From assembly GCA_963513935.1 (NCBI GenBank), contig OY740768.1:61310004-61374003 (forward strand): a DNA stretch of 64,000 nt, given 5' to 3'. This document shows, one piece after another, positions 9,267-20,599 of the stretch. The stretch's first letter is position 1; each line of letters opens with the position of its first letter. The position numbers and the translations under genes were made by a program. The notes beneath the pieces are model-generated. The model saw only the letters and a program-made list of their open reading frames with translations, made no database searches and was not told where the DNA came from. This DNA is from Aphrophora alni. Taxonomy: Eukaryota; Arthropoda; Insecta; Hemiptera; Aphrophoridae.

Positions 9267-11966
9267 AGTTTGGCTAGACGGTCATAACATTAGATTATTA
9301 TGTAAACCACCAAACTGAACGTAGGTCATACACTGATAAAGGGGTGTATGCCAAAGGATGTTTGGGGGTGAACAAGCAATCGTCTCCTAGATCAGGATTT
9401 TATCGCGTGACCTTGTAGTATATATGGGTGAGTGTAATAAAATTGCGCCATGTTTTGCACAGTTTATACTAATTTTTGAGTTGTTCCCCTTAACTTATGA
9501 AAGAAAAGTAGATATAGGAAGATGGGATATTAACATTTTGTGGAATTTTTTGAGGATTGTATATATTGTGTGTGTGTGTGGGGGGGGGGGTTAATAATAA
9601 AAATTCCAAACTCGGATTTCATTGTGTACAACTTAACTACCAAAGATGAAAGTGGCACGGCAATCGGTTTCTCTATTTAAAGAAACAGTTTTTGTGGATT
9701 TGGTTTTAGGTACGTCTACTATGTAATAGGAAATAATTTAAAGAATAGCGTCATTATTTTCCGTTAGGGTGCCTTAGCAAAAAGCGTAACAGAATCTACA
9801 ACCATTGATAAAGTACACACTCTTACACATTATGTAAAATCTTGTATAAGAAACTTCATCCACGAAATGTGAGCAGTGTAAATGAATCATTTATTTGTGA
9901 CGACCTTGAGTAAAAAGAAATGGTTTATAATAAGCGGTGGTTTGCCTCAAATCGTGTGGGAAAAAGAACGTGTAATATTTCTTCCATTTTAGTAAATGAT
10001 TTCTTGCACTTTGAAATGGTGCTGTGAAAGTTAATCTGTGATACTGAATAATTATACCCTATTTAATGCATCTTTTTCATTTATTGGATTTTTTTAGTGT
10101 TTATTAAATAAATTAGGAATGCATTAACGCAGTTTTAAATCAAATGTCTATAAACTTTCTCATACTGCAACCACACACTTAAGAACAAAATAATAATAAT
10201 ACTAATGAAAGAAATACAAGATAAAATAATACTGTATACATATAAAAAACAAGGGAAATGGATTAACCATGATAGGTCTAAAACAGAAAGTTGTTTGTGA
10301 CTGATAGTGGGTATTCCCGCATAGGAAACATACTTGCTTTAGATAGTTATTAGTGGGATTCTACTCGTTAGTGAAGACAGACAACAGCCTTTCGCTTCAT
10401 TTGTTTTGAGTTAAAAAATTACTCCTTGAGGGCCGTCCCACATTGGAGGTAAAGAGCCAGTGAGCAGTCTAAAAAATAGTTAAAAAAAAGAAGCAAAATA
10501 TTGATTTGAAAAGTTTTCATTTCACAACCTAACCTAGTAAACATTATTAAAACGTGCCTGACGTTGTAGCTAATATGAACTTTAAACTCGCACTATTTTA
10601 GCTAGAGTCAACCTTTTGAGGTCGGGTTTGCAGCATTGTGTTCTACTCATAAAGGCCTTTAATTCAATGTACAACTCGTCCTATGCTCTCTTTTAAGATT
10701 TCCTACTTACTCCTTGTGGGCCGTCCCTCTGGAAAGGTAACGGTCCACTAAATACGTACTAAAATAGGTTTTGGTGTCCATTAACAATGTGCAAAGCTTT
10801 GTAGCTCTATCTGTAATGGTTAAACAAATGTTAAGTCGTCCCGTGACTTATTTAACACCCTGTATATTAAAGTCTCCAACGTGTACATCTATGAAGGTGC
10901 CTTCACTAGCTATGCTCGTGTTAGTAACTCAGGCCTGCGGAATCCTACTGTAACTTGTGACTTTTAGTTAAGCGCCATGATTTATTTTAACTTTTTGTGC
11001 TTTCGCCGGCATTTTAGGATAATAAGTACAATTTCTTTATAGTTAGGGTCCTTTGAGATACAATTTAGACAAATTTCATTAAAATCGTTTGGGCCGATTG
11101 TGATCCATCAAAATTTTATATTATAGTTTTATTGACAAGTACCCATAACTAATGACCACCCCTGAGGGGGGGGGGAGGGATAAGCCCAAAATACGTAAAA
11201 ATACAACGACATCAACAGGATTCAAACCTTAGTAGCCTTTGGCGATTCACTAGTCTGAACTGCAGCGGATAAGCGTTTAGGTTAGATGAAAGAAATCACG
11301 TTAATACCGCTATTTTCGAAAAACAGATCCTCAATTGCAAATTGATATATTTGTAGAAATATTGATGTTTATGGAGGGGGCCCTTATTATCTTGCAAGAA
11401 AATTTCAGTTCGCCACAAAATATTGTGTAGAAATATAAGATTTTTTACAAAATTATGTCACAATTTGTAATTAAAACCTAATAACTTATTGAATTCCTAA
11501 ATATGTAAACTGGTAAAAGAAAGGTTATTCACATCTTCTAATGTTACATAAATTGTACAATTAAGTCTGCCTACAAAATTATTAAGAACAAAATTTAAAC
11601 TGTAATAACTTTATAATAATCTTTAAAATAAGTTAAAGAAAGCCACGATATTATAATTAAAACTATCTAATTTGAAATAGATTTGCAAAACAATGGTTAT
11701 ACAACGCTCCATTTTCTACTTTAGTAAAAAAAAATGTGAACAAGAATAAAGTTGATTACCTTTATATTATTATATGTAATAGTTATTACTAAGACGAAGA
11801 ATTAAAACTTATGGTTGGCATTTCGTGTTTAGTAAACGTTGAAACCAAGGAAGATTCCAAAAAGTAGAACCATCCTCAATCCTTAATCCCCGAACAAACC
11901 AAGAAAATTCAAACAAACAATGTCTAACTAGAAAATGATGATAAATAGATAAAAAAACTCGAACAC
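9092..11966. other. AT-rich sequence, with poly(A) run and old repeat debris
   Basis: No gene is recognisable. A run of 48 A at 9218-9265 could be the tail of an old retroposed sequence, but nothing upstream of it is identifiable. G homopolymers occur near 9580-9590 and 11166-11175. The short phrase GGGCCGTCCC occurs twice (near 10430 and 10719) in similar surroundings, suggesting remnants of one repeat family. Confidence 0.5.
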
Positions 11967-12230
11967 TCTCACAAAAATTACGTTTATATTTAATCAATCA
12001 CGTTTCAACGACTAAGACGCCATCCTCAGTTATAGTTCTGTTATTGTAGCTCATGTATCACTGAGGATGGCGACTTTGTTGTTGAACTCTTTTGGTTAAA
12101 TAAACGTAATTTTTGTGATCTGATCTAATATTATCTCACAAGTCAAGCTCAATATTTATTTACAGAAAGTGATCGTTTTGGGGACAGCAAAAGAGTTTTG
12201 CCGTTGAATTGATGGAACCAGGCACAACAA
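11967..12230. repeat. Inverted repeat with hammerhead-like cores, possible Penelope-like remnant
   Basis: Two arms, about 11967-12030 (minus sense) and 12060-12122 (plus sense), are near reverse complements around a 29-bp spacer. Each arm begins ACTGAGGATGGCG and runs to AAACGTAATTTTTGTG. The plus arm continues into a tail with AAGTCAAGCTCAA and then GTTTTGGGGACAGC up to about 12230. CTGAGGA matches the hammerhead CUGANGA core, and the minus arm has GAAAC after a short stem. Penelope-like retroelements are known to carry hammerhead motifs and inverted terminal copies with a spacer of about 34 bp, so I suggest, without proof, a relict of that class. No reverse transcriptase or GIY-YIG domain is seen beside it. 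Confidence 0.45.
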
Positions 12231-12778
12231 TAACACCAGATATTTATTGTGAAACCGTGAAAAAGCTTCGGAAGTCGATTAAAAACAAGCGACGAGGATT
12301 GCTCACTCAGAGAGTTGTTCTCGCTCCCATACTGCAGGTAGTGCCACAGTGCTTTGAGTGAGATCCGACATACAGGGTTGACTTTGTACCAAGTGATCCC
12401 ACCTCCTTACGAAAATGAAACCCGTGTTTGCTACGTAACATTTTGAAACAAATGAAGAGCTGATGAATATATATTCTTCGACGAGGGAATATAAAAGCTG
12501 GTGTCACAGTACAAGGTCTAAATCTAGGTAATTATGTCTAAAAATAATGTAGATATGTATTTAACTTATACATAGTAGACTTTGTTTACTGTATTTACTG
12601 GCCTAACGGAAGTTTAATTTCTGAACAGCACTTGTAATATTATTTCTGTAGTGCCAAAGACGTTCTCATACACAGTTACAAGGATAAGTCAAGAACTTCA
12701 CCTGTCTGAATATTAATTTATTATTTAATATCTTTAATGATTCTATGTGTTCTGTACAATTATTTTGTTCGTTTGGAA

Positions 12779-13195
<417 letters not shown>

Positions 13196-13240
<45 letters not shown>
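13196..13240. repeat. (TA)n microsatellite
   Basis: About 45 bp of TA dinucleotides directly following the repeat copy that ends near 13195. Confidence 0.95.
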
Positions 13241-13245
<5 letters not shown>

Positions 13246-16200
13246 AGAAACTTCCTCTGCTCCAGGCTAGGTCACATTGATAAGTTAACTTATATTTCAA
13301 ATATTTTAATTATAAACGCGTACATTTTATATCTATACAAATTCATCCTAGAAGGAGAAGTCGATTAGAAACAGCATAAACCAGATCAGATTTAAATGAA
13401 AACAAACCTTACGTTAGTTTACGGTTCGACGTCACGCTCAACAAAGCATTTTAGCAATCCATCACTTCCTGTTAATGTATAATTAATATTCAAACATATC
13501 CAGTGGAACAAAGTCGCGTGCATTGTTCTTGATTCGTCAATGCTATGTTGAACAATGTTCCATGGTTTGTTAATTTGAAATACGAGACATCATGGAAAAC
13601 AAACAAGAAGCATTCCTAAAGTTTGAATGCGATATGTCATGCATAGATAATACCATACACCCACACACACAGTTGTTCTCTAAGCCTACTTTGGGAATTT
13701 TAATAGGACGTAAAATTACATTATAGTCGTTGAGTTAACTCTAATTATCAAAACAGTTTAGTAACAAATTTTTTAACACTTATTGATCAAATGGACTACT
13801 TTTTTGTAGGTATAAATAGATCTACAGCCCAATTTCCCTCACTCAAAACTAAGTCCTACAGGAGGCGTACATAAGAATTTTCAAATGAAATTTATAATTT
13901 ATGATTGACAAGATTCCATAAAACATCACATTTTAAGACTTTATTATTCCAATTATTCTTTTTTAATAATTATTATTTATTTTTATGCATACCTTTAGGA
14001 GATTGTAGCTTTCAAAAGTCGTTGAAATTATAGAATTTTCAGCCCTATAATCAAATCTAAGCTGAAGTTTTCTAAGCGAAACGAATTGAAAGAATAAAAT
14101 AATAGGTAAATCTAGTCAACCTGGTTATAAATTTGTGAAATTGCAAATCAGAGTCTGAACCATTTGAGGAAAGCAAAATTATTAAACAAAATTGCAAATA
14201 CATTAATTAAATTTGTCTAATAGTTTTAGGGCAATTAAAATCATATCTCGAGAGTTTAAAAAAAATGGTTTTGATAATTCAAAATTTATGGTGTAGCTGC
14301 CATAAGACAAAAACGGGATAACGATTTTTTTAAATCGGCTCTAACGATTTTGATTAAATCTTGCACAAGTGTAACCTCTAGGATCCAAACAAAACGTTTT
14401 GGTCGCAACCTCTTGAAAAACCCTGGTTCTTGTTAAAATTTTGTTAAAATGTAATGATTGTGACCCGAACCTGTGTGGAAAATCGCAAATAAATAATATT
14501 ACATTTCAGGAATACTAGGCAAAAAACAAAGATTAGCTTTCATTTCCACTTTTTGACAGACAAGTACCGAACTAACAATTTTGGTGACGGATAGCTTTGG
14601 TTGATTTTTATTTTGTTTTGGCACAACAAAGAGGGTAGGCATATACTCAGACGAACAACTGCTATGTTAATAATAATTTTGACTAACTTTCAACTGGTTA
14701 ATCGTAGGTAGTGCTACTATAGCTAAGTGGTTATACCAAGTTGTGGTATAGATAGATACACGCGCCGCGCCGGTAGCAGGCCGGAGACGGACCGGTTTAT
14801 TCCATGTATACAGCTCTACTTAATACGCGACGTCTCTTTGTCGTTTATATATTTTTAAGGTCATAACACTAGAACCGCTGATCCGATTTTCATATAGTTT
14901 TATTTCCTGTTTAGGTTTGACACCTCGTCATGTTTTAGTAATTTTTTAATTATAATTAACTTATTAGTTCCGAAGTTATAACAATATTACTCCGAGACCG
15001 AGTGACGCCAACTCTCTCTTCTCTTGAACTAGTCCGCACCCCCCCCCTGCCCGCCGAAATCGCTAGAGCTCACATACAAAATTTAAGAATAAGTTTTACG
15101 CGTTTAGACCATCATAGAGCATACGACTGCACATCGATTTTTTTAACCTATTACATAATTTTCATTATACTGTAAACGTATATGAGAATAAGCTAAAGAG
15201 GGAGGCATTTGTAATATTAAAATAAATTTTTGTAGTTCAAACTTTGAATCGAAATATGGAATGATTGGTCTTAAAATGAAGTAAAATAAATGTTAGCCGA
15301 AAAAAAAATTAATGCTTTTTTGGTTTTTATCGAAAACCAAAATTAAACACTTTTTATTTCTATCAGAATACAAATGTAATAAAAAATAAAACCCGATAAA
15401 AATCTAATGATTTATAAATCGATCTGAATAGTGGTCTACTAGTATTAATAAAACTTCATGGAACTGCCACAACTAAGTTTTAGCAATGACTACATAAATA
15501 CTATAAGACACGACATAGGATAGGGAAATAGTCTACGCTTTACGGGTGCTGTTCATCACAAGTTTGACTCACAGCTATCAGAAAGCGCTAGCAGCAGGTG
15601 CTTGACTGTACGCATCCCACTTGGTTGAGACTGTACAACTGTTGACCTCTCTCTCACAAACCTTCTCACTTACTTCCGTCTTACTAGTTGTTTTACCCGG
15701 CTTCGCCCAAAGCTGTGTAGATTGGAGGTTTATTATTATTTCTATAGTCTTGAGTTTGTACATGTTTTTATTTTGATAAGATAATTTTTAATTTGCACAT
15801 ATAATTTAGTATTATGTTATTTTAGCGATATTTTAGTTCTATGTTGACTTTATAAATTTGTATTTAGTTATTAGTTTCACTTTTTTTCACAAATTTATCA
15901 AGCTATTATTAAGGTTTTTATTTTATTATTTTGACTACAAATCAATTTTATCTGTAATATTTATGATTTTTACAATTTAAATAATTTTCTTAGTCCTATG
16001 ATGTTATTTCTTGTCATATTTTTATGTAAGAATATATTTTAAAATTTTACTATGTTTTAATTCTACGGTGACTTTATAAATTGTCTTTACTTCCCCCCCC
16101 CCCATAAATTTATCAAGCTTTTCTTAAGGTTGTTATTTTATGTTGTTACGTATGTAAACAAAGTTTTCAAATCTATTTTGTAAAATATTGTAACAAATAT

Positions 16201-17036
16201 TATTAAAACATTTTTTATAAACGTTTTCAATAGTATCCAAACAATATTTTATTAATATTTTCGAAACATTAAACAGTATTGCAAAACATTTTCCCATAAA
16301 CCAAAATCAAATATGTTTTTAACTTCTTAAAAAATATTTTCCGGCGTATATTAGAAAAATGTTGAGAAAAGGTTTATAAAATATTTCATTACGATATTTT
16401 CAATATATTTCAAAATATTTCTAAAACTATAAACGACCAGTGTTTCCGTAACAATTTTTTTTAAAGATTTTAAAAATGTATAAGATCACATGGATATTTT
16501 ACTCATAATTACGATCGTCTTGGGGAAAGTATTATTTTAACGTTTTTGTTCTTTTAACTAGAATTGCATGATAGTATGAGTATTTAGAAAATGTTTTCAG
16601 CAAAAGCGGATGTTTTTGTGCTGTTAGTAGTGACGAGTCCGGGCGCAGAGAAATGACTAGTGCAGTAGGTTAGATTATTATTTATTTACTTAACGTCGCA
16701 ACGCAACTGAAACATTGTTTGACCGTAGAGCCACCTAGCGCCAGTCACGTCAACTTCAGATTCTCTAGCAGAGCGACAGCTCCACACCCTAGCGGGTAAT
16801 GGACAACTCAAGAATAAGCGTAGAATATTTAACATGGCAATGTCGTGTCTTATAGTATTTATGTAGTCATTGGTTTTAGTAACAGTGGTATGAAGTTTTA
16901 ATAACACTATAAGTAGAATTAAAAGTAAAACAAACCTGGGTCAGGAGGGAGGGGAGCGCGCTCAGCAACAGCACAGTGTTGCCACTCCGTGCAGTCTCTG
17001 ACAAGCGCTCCGCCTGCACAAATCGCGTCTGCTCTC
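13241..17036. other. AT-rich sequence without a recognisable gene
   Basis: No supported gene. A GC-rich patch near 14758-14805 (ACGCGCCGCGCCGG) and the nearby phrase GAACCGCTGATCCGATTTTC resemble degraded transposon sequence. The segment 14555-14630 recurs in diverged form near 30375-30450, so it belongs to a dispersed family. C runs lie near 15040 and 16092. The 16920-17036 part is GC-richer and flanks the Harbinger-like insertion. Confidence 0.5.
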
Positions 17037-17365
17037 TTCAGCTAAGGTTTCCAAGAACACGCCGGACGGACAGCGTGAGTGGACAAACGTGATGACGCAA
17101 TCGAATTTAATTTGAAGCCGTGCTTCTGCATGGGCGCGGTTTTCAAGCGGGTGAGGACACGCTGGACAACAGATTTCCCGCCATCTGTCCGGCGTGAGTC
17201 CTCAGCGCGGCACGGTCAACTTGATCGCCAGTCAAATTCGGCGTGCCACGCAGAGCGGACAAGTGTAGGACACTGTGATGAACGTGAATATTTTGAATGA
17301 TAAATACCAATTTGATTAAATTGTGTTAATTTCGTTAGTTTGTGTGAAGTTGATTTATTTTAATA

Positions 17366-18058
17366 ATGGAGTCAAAAGTATTTTCATTAGAACTGGACGT
17401 AAAACTTATTGATTTAGTAAGTTGTAATCTGGTCCTGTATGATATGAACCGGAAGAACTACAAAGATACCATGGTGAAACACAATGTATGGAAGAAAATT
17501 GATGAATCACTTTACCTAGATGGTAGAGTTTGTATTAATATAAGTAACATGACTATAATAGGATACAAATTATTGTTATATATTTTAAATAAGTTTCTAT
17601 TGATACACAGTTCGTATTAAAAGTTTATGATTATGTTTATGGTGGCAGCTGAACAGAATGAACTTCAAAATTCAGTTAAAGAACACACTGTGAATATATT
17701 TTTTTCTAGTATGGCTGAAGTAGTTAAGACTTTCCCACCTCTCCTCATCGCGGAGGCTAGAATGAAAGTTTGTCAGGTAATAAGCGAGCTAGAATTTCGT
17801 GCCTTACAACAAACTGCCCCTCCCCCTGCTAATACATCTGGTATCCCGAATTTACTGACTGAGTGCAACAATTTGCCACCTAACATCAGAATACATACCC
17901 ATACCAACAGCATCAGCAGCGGTACTACTTCATCGTCCAGTCAGTACAATTCACCAAAAGACTTACAACATGAAGGTTCCGAACCGACACTTGAGTGTCA
18001 AACACTTTTATCAGACAGTAATAATCAATCTGTATTGTTTATGTCACTTGCAAAGTGA
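17366..18058 (+). CDS. MADF-BESS DNA-binding protein of the Harbinger element (two exons)
   Basis: The ATG at 17366 opens a MADF-type domain of about 53 residues (LDVKLIDLVSCNLVLYDMN, then KHNVWKKI). It runs to a likely donor GTAGAG near 17524. A likely acceptor (TTCAG) at about 17670-17674 resumes with a BESS-like helix (FFSSMAEVVKTFPPLL, MKVCQVISELE) and a Ser/Pro/Asn-rich tail, ending TGA at 18056-18058 just before an AATAAA near 18063. Such proteins are the second gene of PIF/Harbinger elements. They bind the element ends and help bring transposase to the nucleus and DNA. Exon edges are inferred by eye; the interval given spans the intron. Both exons look intact, unlike the facing transposase. 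Confidence 0.7.
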
Positions 18059-18170
18059 TTTTAATAAAAGTCAACTTTTAAGGGTAATGTTTTGTTTTTA
18101 TTTGAACAAACAACGGTGACGGGTATTAGAGGTTCTACTGTGTATTTTACAATATCTCTGTTTTACTTAC

Positions 18171-18493
18171 CTTAGAGTGATACACAGCTTTTCTGTTGAT
18201 GAAATACGAGTATTGACACAATTGCAAGCCTCTTTAGAAATATCGTCATCAATAAACGTAAGAATAGTTTGAAGCAGTTCTGTACTGACTCTAAAATATT
18301 CACGAAATTTTCTCTCGTTGTCCATCAAGTATCGTGAAATTAAAATCCTGAAGCAACCCTCATCTTGCCTTTTTTTAAACATCATATGTGGATCCTCTCT
18401 AACAAAACCTTCCAGTAACATACATTCTTCCTCCTCTTCTTCTTCCAGTAGCAGAGCAACAGTAACGACGTCTATGCTGGTACAAACTGACAA
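18171..18493 (-). pseudogene. HARBI1/PIF transposase, first exon only
   Basis: The minus-strand frame encodes an acidic stretch, then MFKKRQDEGCFRILISRY, KFREYFRVSTELLQTIL and SSTEKLCITLR. This is the order of the N-terminal part of PIF/Harbinger transposases (an FREYFRMS-like segment followed by an ERLAITLR-like segment). It stops at a clear splice donor, AAG|GTAAGT, at 18165-18171. The next exon with the DDE catalytic residues is absent: the MADF-BESS gene follows at once on the other strand. There is no ATG at the upper edge of the frame; the first in-frame ATG is at 18419-18421. I read it as a truncated, non-functional transposase. Confidence 0.75.
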
Positions 18494-18645
18494 CTAGATC
18501 ATTTCCCAAGTAAAATAACAGGGAAAGCCATTTTCTTGCAAACCACTCTCACGCCGAGCTTGAACGGACATCCGCTGGACGGAAATCCCGCCAACGGACA
18601 TCACGCCGGACAGCTCACGCTGGCGTGATCTTGGAAACCTTAGCT

Positions 18646-19424
18646 TTCCGGCCCCTTTCCTGCGTCGGGAGTTTAGTCTCATAAGAGCCAAATTTTTAAA
18701 AACTAAACCCCTCAGTGATTTCTACACTCGTTAAAAAAATGATGTCTTGCACCCCAATTAAGCAGTTTTTTTGGAATTTAAATTTTGTGCTGAAAAAAAG
18801 TAGTGAAGCGCCATGCAAATGTGGCAACAGTGTCAACCCCGGTTTCCTAGGAAACAGCCTCGCGCTGATTGGTTAGCGACGAGCCGAGCCCCCGACCGAC
18901 CCCCTACCCCTTTCTCACGCCAGGTTTGCTCTATGTTTAATTCAACTATAGTTAGGCCAGTTGAGATATCATCCTCTGCCTCCAATATGTAGTGAATAAA
19001 AAACGGAGAAATACGGCAACAAATAAGAGTGAGTGAGACTATTATGGATAGGATTGAAGGTGATTTGGCCTTCTGATGGGGAACTGCTGGGCTAAAATGA
19101 TTTATAAACAGATTCCACCTGGAAGGACTAGGCGATAATGTGATGGTAAGTACAGAGATATGATAAGTTGGAGGAATTTTACCGAGGACATGGCAGCCTA
19201 TTTGACAGAGAGGGGCATGAATAATGGGGTGGACTGGCAGCACTTGGATGTATAACTTAAGCAATTTGACAATTGTGTATCATATGAGTAGGCCAAATAA
19301 ATAAATATATCGGGTGTCTGAAAAGAAACAATATTCCTAAGCGCAAAACCAATGTGGTCATCATTTTGTCTAGAACAACATTCTATGTATTCTATCTCAC
19401 AAGTCAAGCTCAACATTTATTTAT
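18646..19424. other. Flank of the Harbinger element; no gene seen
   Basis: 18646-18910 is GC-richer than the surroundings and otherwise unremarkable. Near 19312 is the phrase TATCGGGTGTCTGAAAAG, similar to the ends of Tc1/mariner-type elements. At 19396-19425 the tail motif AAGTCAAGCTCAACATTTATTTA recurs from the 12-kb repeat. Confidence 0.45.
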
Positions 19425-19439
19425 ATCGGGTGAACCAAA

Positions 19440-20080
19440 ATTAATATTACGCAACCCAGTAATTAATATTCTCAAAAAATCTTTATTACTGTAATATATA
19501 ATATATTCACAATGTTATAGACGTTATCCTTCATATGTCCTAAAAGAAAAAAGGTCGAAGGAGATAAATCTGGGGATCTAGGTGGCCACAGTCAACGTGA
19601 AATGATGCCCCCCCCCACAAAGAACTCGCGCAACATTATCATTGTGCTATTCGCTATGTGCGCTGTTCCACCATCTTGCTGCAGCCAGCAGTCTCGTTCA
19701 TCAGCCTCTACCAAACTTAAGTATTGCAAGATGATGTCCAGGTAACGTTCAGCTGTTATCGTTTCCGTGAAAAAAATTGGGCCTACAATAATATTTTTTC
19801 GCGAAATTGCACACCAAACTGCAACCTTTTGTGAATGTAACGGAGTATCATGAAAAACGTGAGGGTTGTATGAACTCCAATATCTGTTGTTTTGGATGTT
19901 TACATAGCCACTTAGATGAGACTATGCTTCATCAAAATAGAAAACATAATTCAACACTCGAACACTGTTACGAATAAAATGCAAAATCATTGACAGTAAT
20001 GTAGTCATTTACTTATTCCCTTATCAGGTACTTGAATCTCATGCACAGAATGAATGTGATACGGACGGAGTTTCGGCTGC
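19440..20080 (-). pseudogene. Decayed IS630/Tc1-mariner-type transposase
   Basis: On the minus strand, conceptual translation gives KVAVWCAISRKNIIVGPIF, then ITAERYLDIIL, LQQDGGTAHIANSTM and WPPRSPDLSP in order. These match the DDE transposases common in insects that carry a QQDGAxxH block and a WPPRSPDLTPLDFFLWG block. The Asp of QQDG and the Asp of SPDL are catalytic positions. The frame is broken by a stop before the SHLSGYVN segment, by a G run near 19608 on the plus strand (C9) and by another stop before WPP. Both ends of the region contain TTACGCAACCC in inverted sense (19448 and about 20515), possibly the remains of terminal repeats. The N-terminal helix-turn-helix is not recognisable. 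Confidence 0.7.
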
Positions 20081-20599
20081 TTTTTTGTGGCTCTTTTTTG
20101 GCTTTCTTGGTGAACGTAGCAAGGATGCACAGATATTTTCCAATGAGGCATTACTTAACACCGAAGGTCAGCCGGAATGTTCACGATCATTCACCCTACC
20201 ACTATTTCTAAAACGATTGACATCGCGTGAAATTGTTGATTTATTAGGCACCCTTGTTTCAGGAAAAGCTACCCTAAAGTCTTCTTGGAATTTTAATAAT
20301 GATTGCTATTTAAAATAACTTTCAAGAATGAACGCACGTTCGGCCTGGGGAAAACGCATGTTTGTCGGCACACCTAACTTACCCCCGACATCAAAAAAGA
20401 GGGGTATTGCTCGAGTATCATGCTATGCATCTCCCACAAGGTCTTCAGTTGGCAACACAAGTATTTCCGCCGGGAAGAAACCAAATTTCCCGCCACAATA
20501 TGTTTTGAATTTAGGGTTGCGTAACTTCTGGCATTGTTGAAAACGTTCACACCAATTAGAATTACATGTGATAAGTTTAGCGTTTCCAATCCGGCTGGA

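Larger units (their letters stand above)
17040..18645. mobile_element. PIF/Harbinger-like DNA transposon, defective
   Basis: The ends are inverted repeats: AGCTAAGGTTTCCAAG on the left, and its complement ending CTTGGAAACCTTAGCT on the right but for one base. Both are followed inward by more GC-rich, partly inverted sequence with GCCGGAC motifs. A 3-bp direct duplication, TTC, flanks the element at 17037-17039 and 18646-18648. Three bases is the PIF/Harbinger length, although TWA is the usual sequence. Inside are a MADF-BESS gene on plus and a HARBI1-type transposase exon on minus, converging, which is the classic two-gene content of this superfamily. The catalytic part of the transposase is missing, so the copy could move only with help from another. 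Confidence 0.8.

Noticed and set aside
10526..10540. Telomeric repeat near CCTAACCTAG
   Set aside because: Only two units and imperfect; too short to mean anything.
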